Assembly: GCA_030704615.1 (NCBI GenBank)
Contig: CM060732.1
Span: forward strand, 23,252,001-23,316,000
Length of the DNA stretch: 64,000 bases
Direction of reading: 5' to 3'
Origin: Takakia lepidozioides
Lineage: Eukaryota; Streptophyta; Takakiopsida; Takakiales; Takakiaceae
The position numbers and the translations under genes were made by a program. The notes below the pieces were generated by a model. The model saw nothing but the letters and a program-made list of their open reading frames with translations, did not search any database and was not told the origin of the DNA. Below, piece after piece: positions 45,898 to 56,059 of this stretch (within the stretch, counting starts at the first letter, position 1; each line of letters opens with the position of its first letter).

Positions 45898-47051
45898 ATT
45901 TGCTGTACATTACAATCAAAGCCTATAAGCCAGGATATAACTATCCACTGTATGAAGTGCATAGAAGCCACTGTTGTAAATGCATACACGACACGAAAAC
46001 GAGAAACCATCTTTTAACGACATTACAACGAACAGGCACAAATTTTATTACAAAGTTATGGAGGGACACAAAATGTCTAAAACTGTGAACATCTCGAGAC
46101 CCCTCAAAATGATGAAATTTGCATTTCAGTCACTAGAACTATCCCCTGAAATTTGTGCAGTATCATGGACGTAAATCCGAGCTCCGAGGTGCCTGTTGTG
46201 CTTTCGAGCACACGAGAGAGATAACATGAAACTCTGTTGACGAGCAATGGCCTCCACGTAGTCGGGTAGGATGTATGAATGTGGAGGGCTGCACCACAAG
46301 TCACTGTGAATAAAAGAGACGTCGACCAAAGGAATAGCTTCCAATATCCTGCCACCAAAAGATCCACAATTGCATTAGCCACCATTAATGGGAAAGGGGG
46401 GGCCATTTTCGCGGGAGAAATCGGATGCTTAAAAGAAAAACAACTTACTCACATGCGAAATCGTCGTCCAAGACTTTGTCGTCCCCTTCATTGATTTCCA
46501 CATGCACTATACCCTCCTGTTGTTGGGCGGCAGGTGCCGGCGCTGGCGCTTCCAAGCTATGGAGGAGGTCATTGAAAATGTCCGCATCACCTTCCATACC
46601 AAACAAATGCCTGCCCGCTACCTTGCAAGCATGGTATGAAGCTCCTACAAGATAGAGTTCTCTCAGGACACATATAAACAAATTTTGCATCAAGAAGAAA
46701 ACACCACAGCAGGTTGGGGGTGAAACCTGTGCCAAGAGTGAGGTCCACGATACGCGCTAGGCTCTTCTCCTTGGCCCCTCTCCATGGTGTGGAGTTGGAC
46801 TTTCGCAAGCACACATTGGAATCCACGTAATTGTAGTGCATGTTGTCCACCACTGGATCGAACTTATTGTTGATGAAAGAATCTCCCCCATGAAGCCTGA
46901 ACTCCTTCACTGCTGTGGGAGTTGAAGCAGGGTGCACTCTGACGAGGCAGACGGCCTCAAAAAGGCGGGTCTACACACAAGACAACATGAAAGCACATAT
47001 TAGTGAATCCAAAAAAAATCATCTGGAAAGAACAATGCTTGAAACCTCTGA

Positions 47052-47077
47052 AAATGAGTGCGTTGACGCACTCATTT
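47052..47077. promoter_or_regulatory. Perfect 11-bp-arm hairpin in a methyltransferase B intron
   Basis: AAATGAGTGCG and CGCACTCATTT flank TTGA. The core GTGCG-N4-CGCAC equals that of the satellite hairpins in element A. Function unknown; a protein-binding or RNA stem-loop site is possible. Confidence 0.6.
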
Positions 47078-48210
47078 CTGCAAGGGTGAAATGGAACTTA
47101 AAATGAAGCAGGCAAGAGAAAGTCGATTACCATTTTTTCGGGACAGTCGCCCTTTGTCAAGTACAGGCTGTTCACACCATTCCACGTTTTGATGATTTTC
47201 ATCCCCGAGGCCTTGAGGTAGCTTGCAAGCTCCCGTCGACATTTCGTATTGACCGACTGGATCATTACAAGAACCCCTGCATCCGATAAAAAAAAAATGC
47301 AAAATGAAAAGACCCACCGCCAGTACCTCTCATCAAATGCATTCAATGTTGGGCAAGTGCATGTGGGTAGGATGTCCGGTACCGGCAGCCCATCCGGAAT
47401 GTCCACAATCACCATGTCGGCACAACATGGTTTCAGAGAACCATTGATCCAACACTGCCCTTTCGAAATCTGAAAACAGACAGACGGCAAAAATTAAATA
47501 ACTATCCAAAAGGGAAAACAGTAAAGGAGACAAACAGTGGGAATTGGCTTACCGAGTCAAGGAATGCACACAGCTTGCCCCAAGTTCGAGAGGGTTCTCC
47601 AGTGTAACCAGATTTTCTGCTTTCCATCATGGCAAGGAATGAATCATTGACAATCTCGCATTTACATTCTCACTGGATTCTGGATGGGTGCTCCACTGCG
47701 TCGTATGGCTCAATCCTCCCCTTACGTTTTCGTTCCTTGTTTGCAATTGGGGTCTGCGCTACCTCACCCCCCGCAGTTTCCCCTTGGGTGGCATTCTTCT
47801 TCCCTTTGTCCTTTGTACCCTTTCCCTTTCCTTTCCCTCTTGCAGGAGTTTTGTTGGCTGCGGGTTCCTTCTCAGTGAGGTTTCGCAGATTCCTCTCATG
47901 CAATTCCTTGTCAGTAAGAGGGGCCAAAGACTCCGCATTGTCGTTTTGGTTCCGTGTCTGCAACTCATACCAGGGGCAATCTGATTTCGGAATGTCTAGA
48001 TACCAGCAGCAGTCTTTCAGGTGATATCTCCCGTAGTCTCTAGGCTGCCGTGTACATGGTCTGACTGTTAGAGGGGTCAGACCACAAGTCGATGAAGGCA
48101 GGGTACTTACTGAGGTTTTTCCCCGGAATGAGCATGTTCTTGATATACCTAGAAAACAAAAGAGGTACACTTTTAGACATTGAAGGCAAAAAAACATATA
48201 CTGCGGCCCT

Positions 48211-48470
48211 CCCAAAATGCGTGCGTCGACGCACACAGTTTGGGGTGCACAAATACTTGAGGCAACCAAAATACACTCACAAGTACCATATGCAAGAACA
48301 AGAGAAAACAAAGGGTTCTATATGCAGAAAGTTATCCCCTTCTCGGCAGACAGATATTCCATTCAGAACTGCCAACGAAACATTGAAATCCATGATAGAG
48401 GAGAGAGCACATTTGAGTTTGTGGCCCTCTAAAATTGCGTGCATTGGCACACGCAGTTTTTCATGGCCAC
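48211..48470. promoter_or_regulatory. Two related hairpins in another methyltransferase B intron
   Basis: GTGCGTCGACGCAC (48221-48234) is a perfect 14-bp palindrome. TGCGTGC...GCACACGCA (48436-48454) is a near match inside outer arms GTGGCC (48421) and GGCCAC (48465). Both follow GGCCCTC and an A-run and precede CAGTTT, so they are copies of one stem-loop unit. Confidence 0.5.
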
Positions 48471-48893
48471 AAACTGTCTGTTTACTAATTGCCAAAAATA
48501 GTTTTCAAACATAAGACAAAATTAACGAACCTGTATAGGACCCTCTTCATGGCTCCCTCCGCCCCGTACTGCTGGTCAAAATCATTTGTTCGGGAGATTC
48601 CTCCATCTCGGGAAAACTCTCTGAAGAAGCAGTTGCTCCAAGCTGTGGCCTTCCACTGCCTCAAGTAATCCTCCAGAGTGTCCTCGGGCACGGTCATGGT
48701 AATTTTGTAGTCATAAAGCTGTTTCTCCATCACCTTGTTTGCACGAGCTTCAATCTGCAGGTATACATATGCATGGGTTAGAGTCCATTCATGGGAAGAT
48801 ATTCTCAAAAATTTCAAGCACAGAAAGTCCTGAAAAGTACTTGGCTCCAGTAGGTGGCTTCCGCACTTCTACGAGGGAATTTCTCTTGTAGCA

Positions 48894-50716
48894 ACATGGC
48901 TTCCTCCGAAGCGGAGTTTTACTCTGTGGAGAAACCAGTACCTTTCTCGAAGGAGACCGATGACAATGGTTTTGCAATTGCGGAGGAACATCTCCTAGCA
49001 ACGCGTTTCGAGTTCTAGTATGGTACTGTGTGGCTGGAAAGAGAGGTTTACGGTGTCGATGGGAAGTTGAAGAAGTATGCTTTCCAGAAACTGGATGAAA
49101 ACGCACTTATGAGTCAGTGGAGAGTTCCTCCAGGAAGATACAGAGTCCTTGGAGCTTCTCGCCGACAGTCGATTGGTTCGTATGTGACGCCGAGAATTGC
49201 TGCTTCTGTTGTTCAAGACAAGAGGAATGTGGTCGTGAAGACGGAGCCCACAACTTCCAGACAAATTGTTGAGCTCTCCGACTCCTCGGAGGAGGACGTC
49301 CCGAAAATTCATTTTCTTGCTCCTTCTCCGGTGGTCGTGGTGCCGGAATTGAATGACCTGTGTAGTGTTATTCCTAAACTGAAGTCAATGGGAGGAATGC
49401 CCGGTTTCAAGAGTGAATTGCGGGGGATTGACTGGGACACTGTCCCTGTTGAGCGTGTGAATTACCTTCCAGAATCTTTTGATGGGGATGTCGTCTTCGA
49501 GCTGCCTCCACCTGGGCGGGGTGGACCCGTTTCGAGCCTCATGCACGGAATGGACAAGAGACACGATGGACACCCATGGTGCAGAACAAAGACATCCAAT
49601 ATTCAAAATGATGACAAGCTCGTGTTCAGGAGAGCGGTGTGCAATGGGCACCTCAGGAGCGAGAATTTGAGTTGCAGACATTTCCTGTGGTCAGAGGTTC
49701 AGAACCAGAGCGAGTGGGAGGGTGTCGCCGAGAATCCTTTCAAGCCCGGTGAAGCACCTCCAAGCTCCAACACTTTCGTTTGCAAGTTCTGCAAACGAGC
49801 GCCTTCCTGTGTGGCAGTGTGTGGAGCAAGAATGTACTATGTGGTGCACCGTTTTCCAACCTTGACTAGAGCCAGTGTGCATTTTGGGTTCCACAACCAT
49901 CCAGTGTCGAAGGGGGATTACAGGGAAAGCGTTGAAACAATATCCAGGTTGATAAGACAAGAGTATGAGAGCAATCCAACAATTGTTCTTGGAGCAAGCA
50001 AGACTTTCCTGGAAACCCATATTCTTAGTGAAGGAGATTATGTGGGCAAGAAACTCGACGGGTCAGCCTTGGACAATGTTATGGATCACTTCTCTACCTT
50101 GAGCTCGCCGAACATTAAAAACCAGGTGAATGCATTGAGGATGGGCTCTGCTAACAGAGGGTACGTTGATAACATTTTTGAGTTGAAGCGACGGAGCATG
50201 TATGACTACATTCAAGAGAGTGTGTTCCCAAGTCAAGGGTCGAATAAAGTGTACGTTTTCAAAATGTCCACAGCCGGGTAGGGCAGCGGAGTCAGTCTTG
50301 TGAAGCGCATGCAGAAGGGTGGCGATCTTCAGAATTGTTTCCTTATGTTTGATCACGTCAAACGAGTGAAAGACTGAACTACAATGGCGTGTCATGTTTA
50401 CGATCCTTTTTACCAGCGAGTCATGACAATTGCAGTGTGTGACATGCAATCAGAGGATGCGGATTCGCAGCAGCTAATGTGGAGAAGTCTCATTCGCGTT
50501 ATGGACTCCCAAGGTGTCCAAATTTTGCCGGATTTATGGTAGACAATGCTCAAGCGAACTTCAATGCTATTCGCATTGTGTTTGGATCAGGAGATCCAAA
50601 GGTGCCAATGCCAGGAAGAGAGCGAACATGTCTTTTCCATTGGACCCAGTCCCTTGAGAAACATACAAAGGCAGACATCAAACCAGAAATGCAGCCTATT
50701 CATCTTAGGCTATGAA
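48894..50716 (+). pseudogene. MULE-like transposase, copy B, N-terminal part
   Basis: ATG at 48894 (MASSEAEFYSVEKP) aligns with copy A through the zinc cluster (HPWCRTKTSNIQND, FVCKFCKRAPSCVAVC) and the first DDE block (LMFDHVKRVKD) to FVVDNAQ-like and CLFHWTQSL. In-frame stops lie after LLATRFEF (about 49014), STAG (50279-50281, TAG where copy A has Gln) and RVKD (about 50376, TGA where copy A has Trp). A deletion shifts the frame near 50518. It ends at QPIHLRL, where methyltransferase sequence in the opposite orientation begins. Confidence 0.85.
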
Positions 50717-51655
50717 GAACTTGGTCGCTGAAGGGTTTGATGTGCCCGGTGTTCTCATCTCTTTCACCCTTAGGGAAGCAATATGTATCCTTGACAGTTG
50801 GGTCGGAATTCCAAATTTCCAACCATTTCACTTTCTGGTCAGTTTCCACAGCTGCAGTTGACAACCGGTGAAGCTTTTCCTGTGTCATCTCGGGTTTGGT
50901 GTTATTGTTCCAGTGGATCCTCACCTGGTTAAGTAACTCGGGACCAAAATCAGGGTCAGCTATTCTCAGCTGTTTCACGAAAGCGCTCATGAGCTTCTTC
51001 CGTATCTCATTCATCGTAAACTTCATGGTTTCCGCCACTCCCTTGGACGTCCTCAGACCCTCCGGGTTTTTCAAATAGTACTCCGCTTTTCCTCTCTCTC
51101 TAGCTTCAGCTATTTCTTGCTGCAAAACGTAACCCGGAATGAGATCACTTGTTACTCACAATATCACAACAGACAATGGAAGGCCAGAGCGATGGAATAC
51201 TTACAGTGTACATGTACACCATGAATGCTTCCCTCGTCAGCTTGTACCAGGTATCTGACGTTTTCGATGTCAAACATTTCTCTATGACTCCGCACTCAGG
51301 ATGCTCTTGAATGAATTGAGGGGCATCTGGCCGATATTCTGAATCCTGAATAGTGTGTGAAGAAGGTTTGTTGTCACATGGGCGGTTTCAGTTCCCCTGT
51401 CACATACAGTGGTGTGTCGTCAGTGAGTGCAAAAAGCAAATAGACAGTGAAGGAAAAAATGCGGACAATAACAGGTGAAGAAGACACTTACTTGTTAACG
51501 TCATGCATTGCTGTCAACAGTGCAGTGATGTTTCCCTTGGGATCCAGCACCATTGAGGCCACAGAGTAGTGCCACTCCTTCTCGGTGCTATGATATCTCT
51601 CGTTCATGTTCCTCCAGGCAAGCAATCGGTGGTTGCCATCCCACACATGAAACTA
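50710..51655 (-). pseudogene. ParB-methyltransferase, copy B, 5' part, displaced
   Basis: Exons 50710-51119 (QEIAEARERGKAEYY to DQVLH), 51208-51397 (GTETAHVTTNLLHTLFRI, frameshifted after ILSAE) and 51491-51655 (FHVWDGNHRLLAW, HYSVASMVLD, MHDVNK). The order and phases match copy A exons 32529-32969, 33082-33274 and 33370-33600. The DGNHR motif is intact. The left border cuts an exon whose remaining end lies at 48843-48872, 1.85 kb away. The right border (about 51655) abuts transposase sequence. Confidence 0.8.
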
Positions 51656-53320
51656 AACAGTACAAAGGTGCGAAAAGCATGGCAGAGGGGAATACATTGT
51701 TCCAGACAATTCGTGCCTGGTGGTTCTCATCTGGGGCTGCATCAGAAGACAATATGAGAGCGCTAGAAGACTGGTTGGCATTTTGGCACTTCCGATACAG
51801 ACAATGGAGAGCATGCATGACAACGGCGCGTGCATTTGAAAACTTGAAAATTTCATTGACTTTGTATCTATTTCCAATCATGTCTGTTGTGGTGGGGTGT
51901 GCCTGTCCTCTTTCTGATATATGTTTTTCCATTTTGCAGCACTTCTCAATTGAGGAGATGGCGGACATGCCCTCTTGCAATCTGGCGGAGACGGTGCACA
52001 ATGTATGGTTGCAGCAATCTGGAAAGCGGGGCCGAGATTTGTATGTGGTGACGGCAGATGATCTGATTCGAGCTCTACTGCAATAGACGAGATATCGGGA
52101 GTTCTTGCGGGGTGGTGTTGGTGACAAGGGTCCAGACAAGTCCGAGTTGATGTTGCGAGCAGCAAGAAGATCAGGGGATCCGAACAAGATTGCCAGGGTT
52201 GTCAGCATGTGTGCGAAAGGAACTCCACTGGTGTCCAGAGTTCCCCATCTGGAGGGTGAGGAGAGATTCGGGTCTTGTAAACAGAAATTGAACACCTATC
52301 TTGGGTCGGATGCGGACTCCCACAGGCCGGACAAGGACGACTTCTCCATGCCGCGTGTTCCATTTCATCAGAGGTTCGTTTCCGGCATATCCAGTGCGGA
52401 CGATCCTTTCTCACAAAGCCAAAGGCAGCCATCTCCCATAGTGAGTGAATGGGGCAGGAGGCGAACGTGCTCCCCCCTGTGTGGAGTCCATGTGCCCCGA
52501 CGAAGTCTGGCACATAGAACGCACCACTGCTGGGTCTCGAGTGAAATGCACGGCAATCAGAGCAACCAATCGTGAGAAATGCAAGTCCTCCATATCCAGA
52601 GGCAAGGTCCGCACTCCGGCTCCGACCTTCACTGGTTTGTTCACGCCTTACTGGCAAGCCGAGGCGAAGAACCACAAATTCTGGTTCTGCCCTGACGACT
52701 GTGGCAGGTGCATGCATGGGACTGTGCGACCATCGGTTGTCATGAAGCCTCCTCCACCAAGCGTTTGGCCTGTGAAGGTGGGGACACATCTCACAACTCA
52801 CGAGATTGCCATGCTGGAGGAGGCAGACTTCTCCCTTCAACGAGCCCTTTCTGTACATGCAAGTGCGTCTACTTCAGCAAGTTCTGGAGTGCCACCACCA
52901 AACGCTGATGCATGGCCAACAAAACGAAATGGGAAGCTGGTTCGTTGTTTCCCTCCGACTGCCGAGCGTTTCGGCAAGGTCGAATCCGCTCGAATGCTTC
53001 AAGGTCGTGTTACAGGCACTACGGAAGTTCCACATCCCGGGTATGGACGAATCTACACTATGATGACCTCCACATCCGCTATGCACGACCGGTTGTACGA
53101 CATCACAGTTTCAAATTTCCCCAACTGCACCTGTCCAAATTTTGTTGGCATGCTTACAACAAGTTTGGGAAAGACAGACAAATTCTACCCTGCAAGCATC
53201 TGTATTTTTATCTTCTTGAGCAGAATGGTATGTGATCCCAGACGCGACATCTTCATTCACTAGGCCACCATGAGTTTCAACGAGGTGAATACACTTATGC
53301 AACGGGATAGGAGCACATAA
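51656..53320 (+). pseudogene. MULE-like transposase, copy B, C-terminal part
   Basis: It resumes at YKGAKSMAEGNTLFQTIRAWWF, homologous to copy A just before its intron. The intron position is kept (51826-51939), but the donor GT has become GC (ACG/GCGCG). TAG at about 52084 replaces a Gln codon, and frameshifts follow near 52430 and 53190. The SWIM finger is still visible across the shift (CTCPNF, then PCKHLYFYL). TAG at 53260-53262 again replaces Gln. The end NTLMQRDRST and TAA is at 53320, and AATAAA is at 53476-53481. Confidence 0.85.
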
Positions 53321-53549
53321 CATCCTCTTCACTTTGGTCATCTGCAAATTCCATTACTGGATTTCACAAGAGTTGAAACTTGAACTTGATGTCCCTTCAT
53401 ATATTTGATGCCAATGCAGCCTCCAATTATGTTGTGCAATGTGTGCCATTTCTTTCTTGTGTATAGTCGTTCGAAAATAAATGGAATGGATGCAAATGCT
53501 TTCACAAGTCGTTCCTGCATTTTAATTTCTGGTGTTTTGCATGAGTGAA

Positions 53550-53775
53550 TGCCACGGCTATAGGTGCTACATGTTTATGATGACATGGCATCTGGCAAGT
53601 TGTCCAGATGCCACGTTATTCTGACGACTGCCACGTCAGCCGGATAATGACACGTCAGCAGGCCCACGCCACGTCAGCCTCACGCTCACGCCACGTCAGT
53701 GCGATCCCCCGCTCACGTCACATTAGCTGGCTCACGCCACATCACCTCCGCTCCCGCTCCCGCTCCCGAATTCTG
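53550..53775. repeat. Right subterminal repeats of element B
   Basis: Multiple GCCACGTCAG and CTCACGCCACGTCAG words, shared with the left end of element A (29239 and 29516). CCACGGCTATAGGT (53552-53565) is the inverted form of the CCTATAGCCACGG-like motif at 29391-29408. It marks the probable right end of copy B. Confidence 0.5.
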
Positions 53776-55150
53776 GTTTCAGAAAAGAAGGGTGTACAAG
53801 GCAGTTAGGTGAAAGCAAGATTCTGGTTTGGAGTGTGCTTCCAAATGGGTTTCTGTAGATGGTTGGAGTACAAAAGTTAGCAACTATTGAGAAGCATTCG
53901 AACGCGCATCATTGTCTTCATTTCCATGCCTTTCATATATGTTAGATGAACCTGAGGGTAAACTCGGGATAATCAGTCTTCATGGGACGTCCGCAATGAG
54001 GTTTGCAGATGCAACTACCCAGATTACAAGCAGAAAGGGAGGGCTGAGAACAAGGTTGGTGAGACCTAGGTAGTCCCAAGATGGTGCTTGCTTGACCTAT
54101 AAATGATTGCTTAGGTTTATCCTACATTTATGATCTCTAGCTTTTGTAAGCACTGGCACATAACAAACTCGCGGATACTGAGCTATGGGAGGAGTCAGAA
54201 CGACAATCAAGTGTTGAAACAAAGTTTGGAATTCTTGGAGTGCTGAGCCCTGGTCTGCAGAAGCCATACCTTCGACAAATATCCAAATGAGTCAATCACT
54301 GGTTTGCTTATGTTGTGAAGACCATTGCCATGACATGACAGCAGCTATGCCGCAAAATTTTACACTCCATGTACACACTCTTTCCCTCACAGACAACCAC
54401 ACTTCATCTGTGTCCATTTTAAGAACAAATAGTTTATTACTTTTTACTACTATGCACACAAACCACTCATATGTTGAACAAACATGGTCAAAACCTTACA
54501 ACACACATACGAAGTTATAAGCACAATAGTAACCATCCCTCCCAACCTAACCTGAGAATATGTTCTGCTCCATTCAACTCAGTAAACCTCACACACCATG
54601 AGTAGATAATAGATTCTTGCCTAACTTATCCAGCCTTAGTTCAATAGACTATTGTGCTTTTCACAAATTAAGGCACTAGAGAAGTATGGTCCAGAAAGAG
54701 ACAATGCATACACTGTTTCCTTCAACCTCCCCCATATACCTGGGTTAGTTGTTATTTTTATACACGTCCAACTTTGAGTGGGGATGATATAGTCGGTGAC
54801 AACCATAACACCCAACATTGCTCTACGGAGCCCCCAATAACGAATGTGGTGCTATAGTTTGTGGTGACTATAACACCTCACCTGCAGGCCACGGTCATAG
54901 ACGTTCCACCTCCTATTTCCGTGGACTGTTACCAAGATGCATGAAATCGACAGTTTTGGTTGCCGACCTCCACTTTCGAGGTGGTTCGGTGTAAGTTCGG
55001 GCGAGGATCGGGAACCTCTGCTCATGCTCATGCTCATGGATTTGCAAACCCCCTATGGAGGGCTTAGGTTTTTAGATTTTTATTTTTTCCCCTATTTCGG
55101 GAGGGCGATCAGTGCAACTACATGAGATGATTCTTTGATATGATGTCTGA
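53776..55150. other. Intergenic, nothing recognised
   Basis: No exon with good borders and no known repeat, apart from a GCTCATG triplet at 55021-55038 that also occurs near 14160-14200 and 28270-28290. Confidence 0.4.
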
Positions 55151-55153
55151 TGT

Positions 55154-55222
55154 TTGGGGAGGGGCGGAGGGGGGGGGGGGGAAAGGGGAGGGGAGAAATG
55201 GGGGGGGGGGGGGGGGGGGGGT
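55154..55222. repeat. Long G-runs (low complexity)
   Basis: Runs of up to about 22 G with A and T interruptions. The exact length is likely uncertain in the assembly. Guanine-quadruplex formation is possible. Confidence 0.8.
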
Positions 55223-55444
55223 GGTGTCTGCATACCGGGCAGAAAAGGAGGTTCAACTCCCCCTCACTTCTTGGGCATAGATAGGGGTATGCCTATGTTA
55301 TACTTTTGCATTCAAGTTCCTCATGTTTTTTGCATAGTATATATTTCCAATCAAAAGAATCACTGTATGCGTGGGGATGACCCGCCCCTTTTTGTGCCAA
55401 TTGAACATAGTTCTCAGAATTCGTTGCTAGTAGTGCGGAGCAAC

Positions 55445-55690
55445 GCAAAGCCCTAGTAGTTCATATGGTAGATAGGGGTAGGTCCAGTGTTCAAAACCTG
55501 GGGTCCAAGGTATAGTTGGGGTATATGACCCTATTGGTATGTTGTACAATACCCTTGACAATGGGGTCCAAGGTATAGTCGGGGTATATGACCCCACTGG
55601 TATGTTGTACAATACCCTTGACAACCAGCATGTAGCCAAGTGGTAATGGGCACATACCACGTTGGATGTGGTTGTGGGTTCAAACCATGG
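55445..55690 (+). mobile_element. SINE-like tRNA-derived pieces and a 63-bp tandem duplication
   Basis: 55454-55498 has a box A-like TAGTTCATATGGT and a box B-like GTGTTCAAAACC. 55500-55622 is two direct copies of a 63-bp word (GGGGTCCAAGGTATAGTTGG, then ACAATACCCTTGACAA). 55631-55686 has a clean box A (TAGCCAAGTGG, 55633-55643) and box B (GGGTTCAAACC, 55676-55686) 33 bp apart, a tRNA-like head on the plus strand. Confidence 0.55.
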
Positions 55691-55779
55691 TCTGGTGTGT
55701 CATGAAGGTGTCCACCTTTCAGGTGGAAGGTAGTAGCCCTTGTGGTGAAGTGACACCATAAATTACGCTCCCTGCGGGA

Positions 55780-55912
55780 CGTCATGCTTTTCCTTCGGGA
55801 GACACGTCATACTTTTTTTTCTTTTTTTACAATACCCTTACTCATATGCTTTTCCTTCGGGAGACGTCATACTTTTTTTTCTTTTTTTACAATACCCTTA
55901 CTCATACCACAT
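55780..55912. repeat. Direct duplication of about 68 bp
   Basis: Two copies of CATGCTTTTCCTTCGGGAGA, a T-run and TTTACAATACCCTTACTCAT follow each other. Part of the SINE-rich patch. Confidence 0.7.
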
Positions 55913-55989
55913 ACCAGTAATAATCTGTTTCACAGTAATCGTGCCATGAGACACCGCCGAGGGAAGGGGGAGAATACCACACCCGTCAA

Positions 55990-56056
55990 GTAGAAGGATT
56001 TGACCCTGGAATCATCTGGGAGGCACTCAGTGCACTAACCAACTGAGCTACTGACT
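55990..56056 (-). mobile_element. tRNA-derived SINE head or tRNA relic
   Basis: On the minus strand TAGCTCAGTTGG (box A, plus 56039-56050) is followed by a D-loop-like GTTAGTGCACTGAGTGCC and GGGTCAAATCC (box B, plus about 55997-56007). The arrangement is that of a tRNA, but no matching acceptor stem was found, so a SINE head or decayed tRNA is more likely than a working tRNA. Confidence 0.5.
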
Positions 56057-56059
56057 GTT

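Larger units (their letters stand above)
46126..48872 (-). pseudogene. ParB-methyltransferase, copy B, 3' part
   Basis: Exons 48531-48754, 47553-48148, 47131-47469, 46727-46970, 46449-46644 and 46126-46288 match copy A exon for exon with the same phases. Conserved: IVDIPDG at the motif IV position, WVFSFC, GVLVMIQS, VDLTLGTGASYHACK (motif I), GMEGDADIFNDLL and DFACDPPHS at the last junction. The exon at 47553-48148 has a frameshift after QTMYTAA (about 48055). A 28-bp remnant of the preceding exon (ATYWSQ at about 48843-48868) ends abruptly at the transposase segment. The introns at 46970-47131 and 48148-48531 contain GTGCG...CGCAC hairpins. Confidence 0.75.

Noticed and set aside
51588-52295. 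Minus-strand 235-codon frame over the transposase B C-terminal part
   Set aside because: Only its end (51491-51655) is methyltransferase homology. The remainder is antisense to transposase sequence.
55990-56056. Functional tRNA gene
   Set aside because: Boxes A and B are present, but no paired acceptor stem could be drawn by eye.
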